From Oreocharis arfaki (taxonomy: Eukaryota; Chordata; Aves; Passeriformes; Paramythiidae): DNA of 64,000 bases. Under the pieces are notes generated by a model. It made no database searches and was not told the origin of the DNA. It saw only the letters and a program-made list of their open reading frames with translations. The DNA lies in the NCBI GenBank assembly GCA_013398015.1, contig VZRR01014165.1, forward strand, positions 1,150,348-1,214,347. The letters are read 5' to 3'. The translations under genes were made by a program, and so were the position numbers. Positions 23,038 through 35,304 of the stretch are shown here, piece after piece. Position 1 is the first letter of the stretch; the number at the start of each line of letters is the position of its first letter.

Positions 23038-24171
23038 CTACAAAAAGAAAACCCTCCCGCCAACATTTTCCTGTTCTGGCACATATGAAGAAAATATTTA
23101 TCTTTGGTTCAAGTTATTGTCTTGCCTTCAGTGATTCGTACATTCTACTTTCCAATGTGGCAGGAAACCTCATGTGGCTTGTTTTAGTCTTTCAAATCTG
23201 CCTGACACTGCTTGACACTATCTGGTTGGGCAATAATTTATCTTCTGACTGAGAATTTTTTATGTCTTGCTACTTTCAAATGTTTTCCATTAGAACATTA
23301 AAGTCTGTCTCATTGGCATTATAAGCATTATGCCTTTCTCTTAATTTAGATTTGGTTAAAATCTGCGAACTACAACTATTCAAACTTCATACCTACCAAT
23401 GACATACCCACACGTGACAGACGAAGCAACTTAACAACTTAAGACAGGAAATCTGAGAAAGTCTTTTTTTTGTTCATATGAACATGTTAACAGGATGGAG
23501 ATATACATTATTAAGCTAAATTGTTTCAGAACATAGAGACCCTTCTGACGTTTAGTGAAACCCCCAATGACTACAGATAACAGTGTGCAATCCTGCAATT
23601 TAGCTCAACTCTTTTTAATATAAGATTGATGTGTGAAACCCAAAAAGCAACAAGTCTCATGCTACTCCCATGAAAATGCCACAAAATCTTAGGAAGATTT
23701 CATTTATTATTAGCTTGTTCTCACGTAACCCCCACAGCTACTCTTGTTACTGTGTAGTAGTGCTTGTTCCAATATCTTCTGGGCCTGTCTCCCCTGTTAA
23801 TCCACATTCCCAATTGCTGGGTAAATTGAGTTTGTCATCAGCTGTCTGATAGGTGCTTCTCACATCTTTGTTAGCCCTTGTTAAAAATAGTAAGTTCCCT
23901 CAGTCGCAAATGCTGCTGTCATTTTCCCCTTTCTTCCTTTTCATCCTTGTTCCATTTGCCTAAATTAATCATCGCTATGACAGTGCAAAATGCTTCACTT
24001 TGAATGGCTCAGCTAGTGGATATACTGCAAATTTTCACATTAGTCACTCCCAATCAACTTCTGTTTGTCTCCACTTTCCTAATTTACTTTTTCTCTTCTT
24101 TTTGGCCTTTTTCTCTATCCAACTGAGATTATGCAGTTCTTAATACGGTAAATCTTGAGACATTTGTGCTC

Positions 24172-24424
24172 CTAAAGTGTCACATTAGATGAAGATATGC
24201 ATCTTTGATCCGGAATACTACCTTTAGATATAGCTACGCTATCAGTTAAACTGGCATGAGGGTGGACTACCAGGGAGAGGGGTGGCTTCTTTCCCTCTCT
24301 TCCCTCACTGCACGCTCCCTCAGTTTTCTCAGGAATCACATAACTCATAACGCAAACACCATTGCCTCTTATTAAGCAAATCAATTCCCTCCTGTTCCTC
24401 TCAAGGCCATCTAAATACTCAAAT
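24172..24424 (-). other. Candidate terminal exon, unrecognised product
   Basis: On the minus strand the acceptor-like CCTTTGCTTTGCAG ends at 24425. From there a frame is open for about 83 codons to the stop at 24172. It starts (x)FEYLDGLERNRRELICL and goes on through VCVMSYVIPEKTEGA, with a charged, protein-like composition and no transmembrane or low-complexity segment. No polyadenylation signal is obvious just downstream. The length is only modestly improbable by chance. I do not recognise the protein. Confidence 0.2.
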
Positions 24425-24790
24425 CTGCAAAGCAAAGGCCCTGAGAACACATAGCTGGAGCCAAAAGACAGAATGGGAGTGCCTTTTTTAACAGCAAATA
24501 TATTAAAGGGAAACAGGCAGTATTACAAAGTATTCTTTGTAGGCAGTATTCTTATTTTTTTCATCCCCAGACCTACACACTTCAACACTTTCATCGCTTT
24601 CTCACAATCACTTCATTCACTTAAACACACAAGAACAAAGATTTCATGTATGAGTACTCTCACTGGGTATTATACTGTCAGTTGCTATTTCCTTTCACTC
24701 ACAATGGATGGTGATCCAAATTATCTCCATACTGTTTGTTAAAAATAGCTTAAAACTACTTTTTAATGGCCACTGCTGAATCAAAAGAAG

Positions 24791-25470
24791 GAATCATAGA
24801 ATGTTTTGGGTTGAAAGGGACCTTAAAGACAATCTAGTTCCAGCCCTTCTTCCATGAGCAGGGGTGCCTTCCACCAAATCAGGATGTTCAAAGACTCATT
24901 CAGCCTGGTCTTGAACAGCTCCAGGGGTCATCCACTTCTCTGGACAGCCTGTTCCAGTGTCTCACCACTCTCACAGTGATTTTCTTCCTGATATCTGATC
25001 TAAATCTACCCTCTTTCCTTTGGAAACCATTAGCCCTAATCCTACCCCTACACTCCCTGAAACAGGGTCCCTCACCATCTTTCCTGAAGATCTCCCTGGA
25101 GCCTTCTATTCTCTAGACTAAATAACCCCAATTCCCTCAGTGCATCCTCACAGAGTAAGAGTTCCAGCCCTCTGATCACCTTTGTGGTCTTCTCTGGACT
25201 TGCTCCAGGTGATCCATGTCTTTCTTATTTTGGGGACCTCAAAACTGGATGCAGCACTCCAGGTGCAGCCTTGTGAGAACAGAGTAGAAGGGCAAAATCA
25301 CCTCCACTGACCTACTGGTCTCACTTCTTTTGATGCAGCCCAGGATACAATTGGCTTTCTGAGCTGTAAGAACACATTACTGAGTCATATTCCATTTTTC
25401 ATTCACACTCTCAAGTCCTCCTCAAGGGCTGCTCTCAATCCACTAATCACCCATCTTGATCTCCTGATGG
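24791..25470 (-). mobile_element. CR1 LINE, about 680 bp, minus orientation
   Basis: The left end AATCATAGAATGTTTTGGGT is the CR1 3' terminus in reverse, followed by GAAAGGGACCTTAAAGACAA and CAGCCTGTTCCAGTGTCTCA, then GATCTCCCTGGAGCCTTCT and AAAACTGGATGCAGCACTCC. This is the longest CR1 copy in the window, and it is 5'-truncated (right side). All reading frames over it are non-functional. Confidence 0.95.
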
Positions 25471-25474
25471 ATTA

Positions 25475-28400
25475 TTTTACACTTAAAAAGGATGAAAAAA
25501 TGATGTACTTTTCAAGATGAAACAGAACACACTTAACCTTCAATTAGCTATAGTGTGCTATAGCTATCCACTCATAGTTTCTTTTGGGTACTCCAAATTA
25601 TTCATGTTCAAATAAAGTTTGAAAGCATTTTTGATATTTGGATTTGTTTCACCTGTCTTTTTCAATTCAAATTTAAAGTATCTGCTCTCGTCATACATGT
25701 TTGTTTTTAGATTGCTAAAACTCATACAAGTATCTCCACTGAACTTTTTAAATTTTTGTTAATGAATGTCCAGAGGTTGTTTGATGGTTCAACAATTGTC
25801 TCATCTCTGTTTCAAAGATAGTTGCTTCATTAATATTTGCTATGAGTTCTGTGTTCCTAATCAAGACAGAAAATGGCATTTTTTTGAAAGAGAACCTTGT
25901 CACGTAGTTTTCAAGCTATTCATGTATTTAAAAATTGAGATTTCATTTAGACACAAAACAGCAGTATAATCCTTTTTCTTTACTTTACATTATATTGAAG
26001 GTATCAACCAGTTCAGTATCTGCAGATGCAAAATTGTTTTTTGGCTACATAATTTTCACTGTCAATTAATGAGATCGAGAAAAAAATATAGTAACATCAT
26101 TGGATAAAATGACATGGCTATATCAAGTCTTGTCTTCTCTAAAACTTTGAATACCTTCAAAATGCAGTGGTAAATGATAAAGTTAGAACATCAAGACTGC
26201 TTTGGTTTATTTGATTCTGTTTTGTTCATTGTCCTACTACACTAGCAAAGACGTGCTTCCCCCAGCAAATAATTTGAGATCTGTATTTTGTCACATATAT
26301 AAGTGAATGGCAGCTTCAAAATATGCCGTCTTTATAATGGTAATGGTACTTAAATCTAATTCAGTCCTTGCATTTAAAATTATATGTTAATGTATTTTAA
26401 AACTGTGTTCAAAGGTAGCATTTTTTAATACATTTTACTTAAAAATTTGTAACAAGCCGCACTTTTTTCCTGATAAAGTTTCAGATTAGTACGACATAAA
26501 CAAATGTAATCCTGGTAGTATTTACAGATGAACCTGCAAAATGTATTTGAATAGAACATTATTAATTGAAAACACCTAACATTCTTTTGGTCTTTTTAAT
26601 CCAAATAAGTTTCCATTTAATAGGAATTTTTAATTTTCAATGATTTCTGAAGGAGCTGTAAAAATTGTTTTGTTATGAATTTCCTCACTGTTCAACTGCC
26701 ATGATATATATTGGTGCAGTTCCCCATTACCTAACTGTCTTTAGAGAATGAACTCCAAAGCTTCTCCTACAACCAACTGGCTCTGCTATTTTCTGGGTCT
26801 TTACGAAGTCAGATCCTGGAATCATAATTACAAAAACAGTATTGACGCTCTCTGACTTGTATTCTGGGAAAAAGTAAATAATAGTACACCTAGTTTTCAA
26901 ATTCCAGGCATTTGGGTCTGTTTTATGCCTGTGATTTATACATCCTCAGAATAGCTCGGCTCCCTTGACAAGCTTCAGTAAACTAGATTTCCAGGTGTGC
27001 TGAGATCCACACTTGTCTCTGTGGAGAGACCTGAGGATTAATAGATTCTATTAATCCAGCAATTAGAGGTAAGAAGCATAAAATTCTCAGAAGTCACACC
27101 AACTCCTGTCACTGGTTACTAGTGGTCTTCAAAGAGGTGGCTGTGCTGAAGTATGGCACGTAGGTCTGGAATTCAGATGAATCAGTATTATCTAAGAAAT
27201 ACCCTCAATATTTTCAGACAAAATGCTGTACAGCTGTATTGCAGAAATATTTTCAGATTCTATTCTTTGTTTTATGATAAATAAAATTTAAAGAAAAAGA
27301 ATGAAGAAAATTCCACATGATGTATGAGAAAATACAATTGGGTTTTCTAAGGATGGCAAATATTGGCTCAAAAAAGTCCTAAGACTTTGTGAGCACAAAC
27401 AGTGTTAAGTGTGTAATTTTTTTTATCTTGGGCTATAAACATGGTTGGTGTCAAACTCCAGATTTTCTATCTTCCTTGCCCTTTTTATCCTTGAGAGAGT
27501 TTGCCTGTTCTATTTTTAAAAAATTAAGATCTGTTTTTAACATATTAGATCAGACAGGGTCATTTCCACTGACTATTTTTCTATTCATTTTGAAGTGAAC
27601 ATTTTACACCTTCTCTAAGTGCACCTGAAAAGAAAATTAAACTCTCTACATGGGACAGTGAAGTAAAACGGAATGTGAAAAGGAAAAAAGGACCAAAATA
27701 AATATCAAATTTCCAACTACTTCTATAAGCTTTTTTGCTTCTTGTAAGTAAAAAAAAGTAAAATAAAAAGTTTATAATATTTAATGAGTTTTATGACTGA
27801 GGTTAAAGCAGTTGATAAATTGATAGATCTCTTATTACTCCAGTTAAAGGAAAAAAACCATGCTTATGTTCCAAATATCTTCAGGCAGCTGGAGGTTAGG
27901 TGGCAGAAGTTACAGTATGTGAGAATGTGAGATGGCTTTAAATCTCTATATTTAACCAACTTATCTGAGTCACTTCCAAAGAGTCCACATGCTTAGAATG
28001 TATTTTACCTGACTAGACAAAATGAAGTGATTTCTTCGGTCAACACGCCTGCACAAGTCTCAGAGTGCTCTGCCTTTCTTTCATTTGCCAATCCAGAAGG
28101 GCCTGAATATCTCATATGTTTGTTGTCTCCGTCAGTTCCATCAAAATGTTAGAGAAAGCCTAGGCTTTCAGGTTCCTCTAGGTGCTTGTATAGAGTTGGG
28201 TCCTCAGTGTCTGCTTTACAGTGAGTGGAATTTCTGCCCAGGGAGTGACTATGGCCAGGATTACTTGAGCAAACATATACTTTTAGTGGTATGTTTTTGG
28301 TGTTGTCAGGTACCTACTTATCTTCATCTGTCCCATAAAAGATTAAGTCCTGTTTGAAAAATGCCAGGTCCACAGAAATGGACTTGAGTTCTCTACACAT

Positions 28401-28520
28401 CTCAAAGAGCAAATTTAGACAACTGTATCCTAAGATTGCAGAAACAGGACGTTAGACCCTTAATTCAAATGTTCACACCTACATTTAGACATCTACTTTT
28501 AGATCTCTTAATTTCAAGGT
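25475..28520. other. AT-rich non-coding stretch, no gene seen
   Basis: About 3 kb of AT-rich sequence with no recognisable element. Open frames (for example near 25766 and 28085) are short and lack splice signals I would trust. Confidence 0.55.
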
Positions 28521-28522
28521 GA

Positions 28523-28535
28523 ATCTATCTGTCTG

Positions 28536-28577
<42 letters not shown>
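28523..28577. repeat. (TCTA/TCTG)n microsatellite
   Basis: A short TCTG part (two to three units) followed by about ten perfect TCTA units. It is a compound tetranucleotide repeat typical of polymorphic vertebrate loci. Confidence 0.95.
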
Positions 28578-29462
28578 ATCTTATTTTTCTTCTTATTTTT
28601 CGTATTTTCCTTCTTTAGAAGCACAAATTTTACTTGTCAGTAAATATTTTGCAATTTATTAGCTATCTTATGGTGTTTTCAGTTAGAACTGAAGACAAAG
28701 CATGGTTATGGTCATTTTCACACTAATAATTCAACACCTGCTGATGAATCAAACTTCAAAATATTACACTATAATGTTCAGCTTTAATGACCAAACCTAA
28801 AATTTTGAACAATATTCGTAATACTATACAGATTTGCAATTCATTTACTGCTACAGGAAACAATGTTTTGTATATTTCTGCATGTGACTACCTTGCATAG
28901 ATTCATCAGGGCAATAATATGTAAAATTATACTAGATGAAAGTAAAATCGCATCTAAAATAAAGAATAAGATTCAAACACATGGAACAAACAAACAAAAA
29001 AGCTTGAGAATAAATATTAAAAAATCTGACCAACCCCTCAAGTAGAGGACAACATAAATGATGGAATGTGTCATCAGAAAAATCTCAACAGCTGCAATAT
29101 TTTACTATCACTTACTTGGTAGAAACAGACCACAGATCAAAAACTTGTATATCAGCATGTCGCATAATTGCATGTGAAGTTTTCCGTGCCTTTGATAAGC
29201 TATAAAAACCACACAGAATGAGTTAAAGACAAGAGTTTTACTTCAAATCCTTTCATATTTCAAAGATGAAATATTACTAGGTATTTTACTTAATGAAAAT
29301 CTCAGTAGCATTTTATCCCCAAGCAAGACGCTTGCTAACACATTTCTTGTTGAGGTGCACTAGCCATACGTAGTGATCATGGTATTTACTTCATAATTCA
29401 CTTTGCACCATCCTTTTTTTTCCTAGCTTTGACCACTGCGGTCACTCTTTTGCACCATCCAG

Positions 29463-29560
29463 TGTTTTTTTTGGTTTTGTTGGGTTTTTTTTTGTTTTTT
29501 TTTTTTTTTTTTTTTTTCCGTTTTTTTTTTTGAGATTTGTGTTTTCAAAAAAAATTTTNG
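29463..29560. repeat. T-rich tract with an ambiguous base
   Basis: Long T runs interrupted by G, CCG and one N at 29560. The ambiguity suggests poor base calling in the homopolymer. On the minus strand it reads as poly(A), but I see no retrocopy body beside it. Confidence 0.8.
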
Positions 29561-29569
29561 GTTTGTTAT

Positions 29570-32223
29570 TAGGAAGTTAGTGATTCAACAGAACATTTGT
29601 CATTCTCAGTTTTTAATAATGTCATGAACATTCTGTTCTTTGCAGAATGATGTTGTTTGGGCTTTTCATGCTGCTAATTCTACATAAGTTTTAAGAATAG
29701 ATTCAGGAAAGCACATTGCTATTTGAATTAAGTAATAGTTGTTGAATCCAGTGGGATTCATAATTTGCTTCTTCATCTTCTCTGTATGTGTCAAAAAAGT
29801 TCTGCATAAAACTGATATTTTCTAATGTTAAATGGGGCCTTCTTGTTCTTGTTCTTGTCATTGCCATTATACAATCATATGAATTTTGAGGTATATTTCC
29901 AAACTGGCAGAACGTTCTCAGCTTCCTCAGCTGCTTTCCTCTACATGTCAGACATTATACAAATTATGAGCGTGAATCCTCTTGTCAGTGAGGGGAGCAC
30001 CTGACGACAAAGTTACACCTCTTTCATTGCACAGCCTTTTTTTTTGTGAAACTATCATGAATTTGGCTGTTTGATAAAGTCTCTCTGAACGAAAGTCACT
30101 CCTAAGTAAAAGTAAAAGGCTGACACTCCCAGCATCCGGGGAGATTAGGAGGTCTGTGCACATCTTTCTCAAAAAGAACTCCAGACCAGTCACACATATG
30201 TTACAGCAAGATAACCATGTGTGGGACTCACATCTGTAAGCCTGAAGCAATCTCTTTATCTATCATTATTTTAAAAAGCTGCAAGAACTTTCCCGACCTC
30301 CCTGCAGTAGTGTACCTAGCCAAAACAGAAATGGAGTATTTGGACGACAGACATGCAGTTACAAACTGCATGCTTGAAGATGGTTCTCACAACGCCATTC
30401 TGAACATATTTCCAATAAAGGGGACATAGATAAGACTTTCTGTAGCCCAGAGTTATAGTGACATTCCCATATAGCTTCCTACTCATTTTCGTCTTACTTC
30501 CAAAAGAAACAAAGTATTCCCCGTATTTATAATGATAATGTATACTGAAAATTGAAACACAATACTACATTCTCAAGTTTATCTGTTATAAATGTTTCCA
30601 GTAATTAATGTTGAATTAATGTTAGAAATCTGTATGACATCTTCACTAATTCCAAAAGAATTCTTTTGGATTAACGATAATACAGTAAATATCAAAAGAA
30701 TTAATAATGATTAGGATAATATTTTAAAGTGCCATCCTCACTTAAACAACCAGAAATTTCATCTTTTTTTAGCAAGCTTCTATGGCAGGTCTTTATAGTA
30801 AGTTACAAATCATCATTATTTCCTTTCATATTCTTGTGCTAATACTAATCAGAGTAGCTACTTATGCATATGTGCAGATAGCAGTGCAGTAGTGTATCTT
30901 CTAGAATTACAGAGTAATTGAATGTCAAGTCTTATTAAAACAGGCATTGTTTTGAGATTTTTCTCTGATGTTCATGCTTTCCCTTTTTATTTATCTATTT
31001 TAAAATCTCCTTTTTCTCTTTTGTATTCTGGGTTTGGTTTTGAAAGAAAAGGCATGAAATATCGAACTACAGTTTTCAGGAGAAATTTGCTTTAAAACTT
31101 AACACATTCAAAGGAAAACAGCTTGCAGAGAACAGAGTGATTTAAAGACCCCAATCTGAAATATCCTGAGGATAACCCTAAGGGAGTGGTCCACTGCTTA
31201 TCATTTTCAAAATCCTGGTGACAGAGAAGGTATTTCAAGCTGGTTACCCAAGACCATAGGACACCTCGGATATCTGTGCAGTGGAAAGCAGGCAAGCACA
31301 CTCCCTAGCAACCTGATAAGTTTTGCTTCATGGCAGCTAATGCTCTCGCAGCAGTTCCCAGGAAGCAGCTGGGGAAGAGCCATGGAAGAGCCATATTCTT
31401 TCCAAGATTCAGTACAGTAGTAATTCTGTTTATGGGGAGAAAGGAGTTTAGCTGTAGGTGTCAATTAGAAAAAAATGCTCTGCCACTTGTCTTCAGGGGC
31501 AAAGGAAATGTTCTACTGTATTTTATTCTTTAACGTGGATGTAGCCATTACAAAAGTCTGCAAAAGTTAAAACTAAGAACACTATTCATGTAGTTGCTTC
31601 ATCCTTCCTCATGCCAGAAGTGTGTTTTAGAATATGCCATGTTGATATTACATAACTTAAAGAGTTTTCAGGTACTTGTCTTTGTACAAACAAATATGTA
31701 CTTTTGCCAGAACTAAATTATTTACACGACATATTAGACATGATATTTTGAGCCATTTAACTATTCAAAATATTGAGGAAAAAGTGAAGGGATGACCCCT
31801 AATTTCAGATTTTTTGGATCTCCTAGCTATTAAGCAATGGCATGAAATGGTAAACAAAGCATAAATCTTTAAAAGAACAATAAATTTCAACTCCTTTTAT
31901 TATTGCTGTTTAAAGAAAAAAGAAAAATTTCAATTTCAGAACTAAAGTCAGTATTTCAAAAGTTGTGTAAGTAAGAGTCCCATCAGTCATGCAATAAGTA
32001 AGAGTATAATCAATTTGGCAATAATTAATCCCTCCATGGATCATGACATTTGCTTATCTCAGACTCATTAAGTCAGCAGCAAAACATACCAAACCCACCC
32101 GGCTTTCTGACCTCAAGAGCAATCAGAGCTCTTCAGAAAATTAAGTCATTGAAAGCAATTAATGAAACTACAATGCAGGGTGGTGTTTGGGTTTTTTTTC
32201 ATGAATCACACTGTTAATTCCAC
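29570..32223. other. Non-coding stretch, no gene confirmed
   Basis: AT-rich, with short frames of 67-100 codons on both strands near 29950-30430 and 31090-31530 that overlap one another and lack convincing splice sites. It holds the 20-bp palindrome listed separately. I cannot support a gene here. Confidence 0.5.
30651..30670. repeat. Perfect 20-bp palindrome
   Basis: TCCAAAAGAATTCTTTTGGA is its own reverse complement over all 20 bases and has no spacer. It may be chance in AT-rich DNA, or a dimeric protein site. Confidence 0.9.
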
Positions 32224-32489
32224 TTATGTTTTTGGCACATCGCAACAACAATTTTTTCCTATCCTTGTGATTTTCCATTTTGGCGTGGGTGACAAAGCTT
32301 TGATTCTCACAGGACCTTCTCTGAAATTTGTGGTCTGTCTCTTGTGGCTTGTCACTCCCAAGTCTCCTGTGGCAGTCAGCTCTCTGAAGACAATCTCAGA
32401 GATGAGATGGTACACTTGTATGGTCACTTCACTGTGACACATGTCTATATGATCCTCTGAGAATAAAGTATCCACAGCCATTTCCTTTG
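32224..32489 (-). other. Candidate exon with open frame, unrecognised product
   Basis: On the minus strand a very good acceptor, GCTGTTTTCTTTCAG, ends at 32490. From there a frame (phase 2) stays open for about 88 codons to the stop at 32224. It includes MAVDTLFSEDHIDMCHSEV and LISEIVFRELTATGDLG and later KALSPTPKWKITRIG. The composition is protein-like, with no low complexity. No convincing donor is seen, so it would be a last exon. It might also be a non-coding RNA exon or chance. I do not recognise the product. Confidence 0.25.
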
Positions 32490-33039
32490 CTGAAAGAAAA
32501 CAGCACACATAAATGCAAACAAAATCCAGATCAGTAACAGAAGAGTAAGATGTAATGCCTGAAAGATTTCAGTGATATTTATGTTTTCGTCAGCAGTATC
32601 ACTCTTGCATTTTTTAAAATGCTTACCCAAACCATCTTCTTAATAAAATGTTCAAAACATGGCAGGTAATTAGAGATTATTTTAAATTTTGTCTTCATTG
32701 CAACTGCTGTCTAAAATTTCACCAAAACTTGGTGAAAAACCTGACAATTCCAAGCGAAAACACTGAAATGAAAAATTCCTGCTCATCTCTAATACACAGC
32801 TAACCACTATTCGTTTTCATGTTTTGTTCATATGAGGACTAAAATTAACTTGCAACAGTTGAAGAAGAGGAAACAGAATAAAAACATTTTTTAGTTCTAA
32901 ATCTGTGTTAAAGGAGACAGAAGAGGTAGAAAACGCACAGAAAAGATTAAGATAATTTATGTATAAAAGAATAAAAGACACCAAGAAGATTAAATTTAGT
33001 CTTTTCTGGCAGTTTCATAGCAACAAGTTAGTGATGGAA

Positions 33040-33265
33040 AAGGCCTATTAGATTATTCATTTCATCTCTCTGTCAAGGCAGGATTTTCTCCAACTATATT
33101 TTTTCCTGTGCTTTGTCCTGTCTAGTGTTGAAAATGCTAAATGATGTATCTTCTACCACTACCCTTAGGAGACTATTCCAAATCCTATTACATCTCCCTG
33201 TCAGAATATCTACAGATATTCAGTCTAAACTTTCCATTTGTTAATCTTACCTCTTTACTTCTAGG
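33040..33265 (-). mobile_element. Old CR1/L3-like LINE fragment, minus orientation
   Basis: The phrases GGAAAAGGCCTATTAGAT, TGCTTTGTCCTGTCTAGTGT, CCTTAGGAGACTATTCCAAA and TATTCAGTCTAAACTTTCC follow the order of the 3' region of ancient CR1-like elements shared by birds and reptiles. Many substitutions indicate an old insertion, much older than the CR1 at 24791. Confidence 0.75.
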
Positions 33266-33269
33266 ATAG

Positions 33270-35150
33270 CTGGTTTTCCATATAGAATAATTTCTCTTAT
33301 TTTCTCTCCCTCTCTGTCTTGCTATGTCTCTCATCCCTCTTAGTTTTTGTTTAGCTGAACTCTTTTATTTTTAGATTATTCATCATTACTCTGAAGTCAT
33401 TCCCTCCATCTCCCTGTATCCCTTTTACTTCTTTTTCATCAATTCTGTAATTTTTCTCTTATTTTTCTTGGTAATGATATCTAAAATTTGCAGGTACCTA
33501 AGATAGTAGGTACCCGTAAACCAGTGGATGACAAACCATAGAAATTTACTTTAAACTGCCTCCTTTCAGGAACCAGGCAAAGAGGAGAGTCATGATAGTT
33601 CAGGAAATGCAATTTAGAGGAAAAACAAAGTCAGTGTAGATAAATAAGGAAGATGACATATACTGATTAAAATATTTAATTTTCATATTTTCAACACGCA
33701 TTAAAACTATTGGGAGAGGATCAGTCAAACCTAAATCCATTCTTAAATGTTTTTGTAAGAAGAAAAGAAAAAAGAATCTTTAGAACTACTAGAAGGAAGT
33801 TTACATGGAAACTGAAGCTTATTTTGAAATAATTTACAAAAATATTTTTAAGAGCCTCTCTCTTTTCTCATCTTGTGATTATAATTATTGCTTTCATCAT
33901 AAATTAATATGAAAGTATACTAATGACTTCTTATATCTATATATATATATATGAATGGTGTAAAAAATCAAAGTCGGGCTTGATATCAGCTTTTCAAAGG
34001 TAGCTTTTTTCCATGTGGATGAATCTTCTTTCTCAATAAAAATTCCTGCAATATTACATTGTCAGTGAACCTGTGTGTGCTATAAAACTACAAGCTAAAA
34101 CTAAACCATAGACAATATATGTGCCTAAAGCTAACATAACTGATATATTTAAATGTTCTTTTTCTATCATATTAAAGATAAATTATCCTTCTAGAAATTG
34201 TTTAATAAATCCTTTCATATATTTGCCATAATTCTGTTAGATTTAACACATTTTGATGAATTACATACTGTCACAGTACAGGAGTGGTCATATAAACCAG
34301 ATACCCACATATCTATGAAATGGCTGAACCGTAAAATAAAGACATGAAAGAACTTTCTCAGATAAGGTAGAAACACTGCAGTGAAATGCAGATCAAAATT
34401 AGACACTGTCACTTAATAATAAAGCCAAAGATTTAAAATTCCAGACAGATAATTAGTTCAGACTAGTTCTTTATGTAGTCTTAAGCAGCTGTTAATACTA
34501 GGATTTTTCAGACAGGTGAAGGAAAGGTTTTGATAATGACATGATTAAACACAATGAGCACAATGAGGACATCTGACTAACGCCAACAAAAGTGTTTCCA
34601 TGTTCTGGTGTATTGAAGAGCACAGTCGCCTCCATTTAATTCAATGAAAGAAACCACGATAGTGATCTAATCCCATTATTTTCTTTCCATGGAGGGGATT
34701 AGAGACTGCAAAGGATTCTTACGGTTTTTGTGTGGCAGGTTTTTTTTTTAAAAATACCTTGAAGTGCTTGAAAAGAACATTTTCTCCTTTTTTAATAAGT
34801 TGTGGTATTTTAGTGGTTTAATTCTGTGGAATGTTCATATTGGAAGCAATACATTAAGACAGGGGAATTTATAGAAAATATCTTGGTTGAACCGACTGTA
34901 GAAATCTGTGTGCACTGACATCCAGTATATTTCTCCACAACAAAATTTTGGTTTAAAAATGCACTTCTAAATGGACAGTTGACCTTAATGTAGTAATTTA
35001 CATCTCTTTTCTGTTGTCTGATTGCTCTGAATAGGCTAATGCATGTTATTTTCTGAGTTTGGGTTTTATGTTTTCCCTGTTAATATCGTAACATGGGATG
35101 ACATCTTCTACTTGCCCTCTATCTTTCTTTTTTCTTTTTTTTTAAATATT
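33270..35150. other. AT-rich non-coding stretch, no gene seen
   Basis: It contains the small inverted repeat at 33494 and a short (AT)n run at about 33937-33951. No coding or mobile sequence is recognised. Confidence 0.55.
33494..33515. repeat. Short inverted repeat GGTACCTA / TAGGTACC
   Basis: Two exact 8-bp arms separated by 6 bp. Each arm contains a GGTACC palindrome, so the structure is doubly symmetric. It is likely incidental. Confidence 0.6.
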
Positions 35151-35154
35151 ATTT

Positions 35155-35302
35155 AGAATTTCCTGAGTTGTAAGGGACCCACAAGGATCACTGAAGTCCA
35201 CCTCTTGTCCCTGCATAAGACAGATGCAAGAACCACACCATGTGTCTTAAAGAGCTGTCCAAATGCTTCTTGAACTCTGGCATGGTGTTCACGATGCCGA
35301 AG
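35155..35302 (-). mobile_element. CR1 LINE fragment, minus orientation
   Basis: GAATTTCCTGAGTTGTAAGG, ACCCACAAGGATCACTGAAG, CACACCATGTGTCTTAAAGA and AATGCTTCTTGAACTCTGG are the reverse-oriented 3' region of a CR1 subfamily common in songbirds. The extreme 3' end (left) is missing a few bases and the right side is truncated. Confidence 0.88.
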
Positions 35303-35304
35303 CT

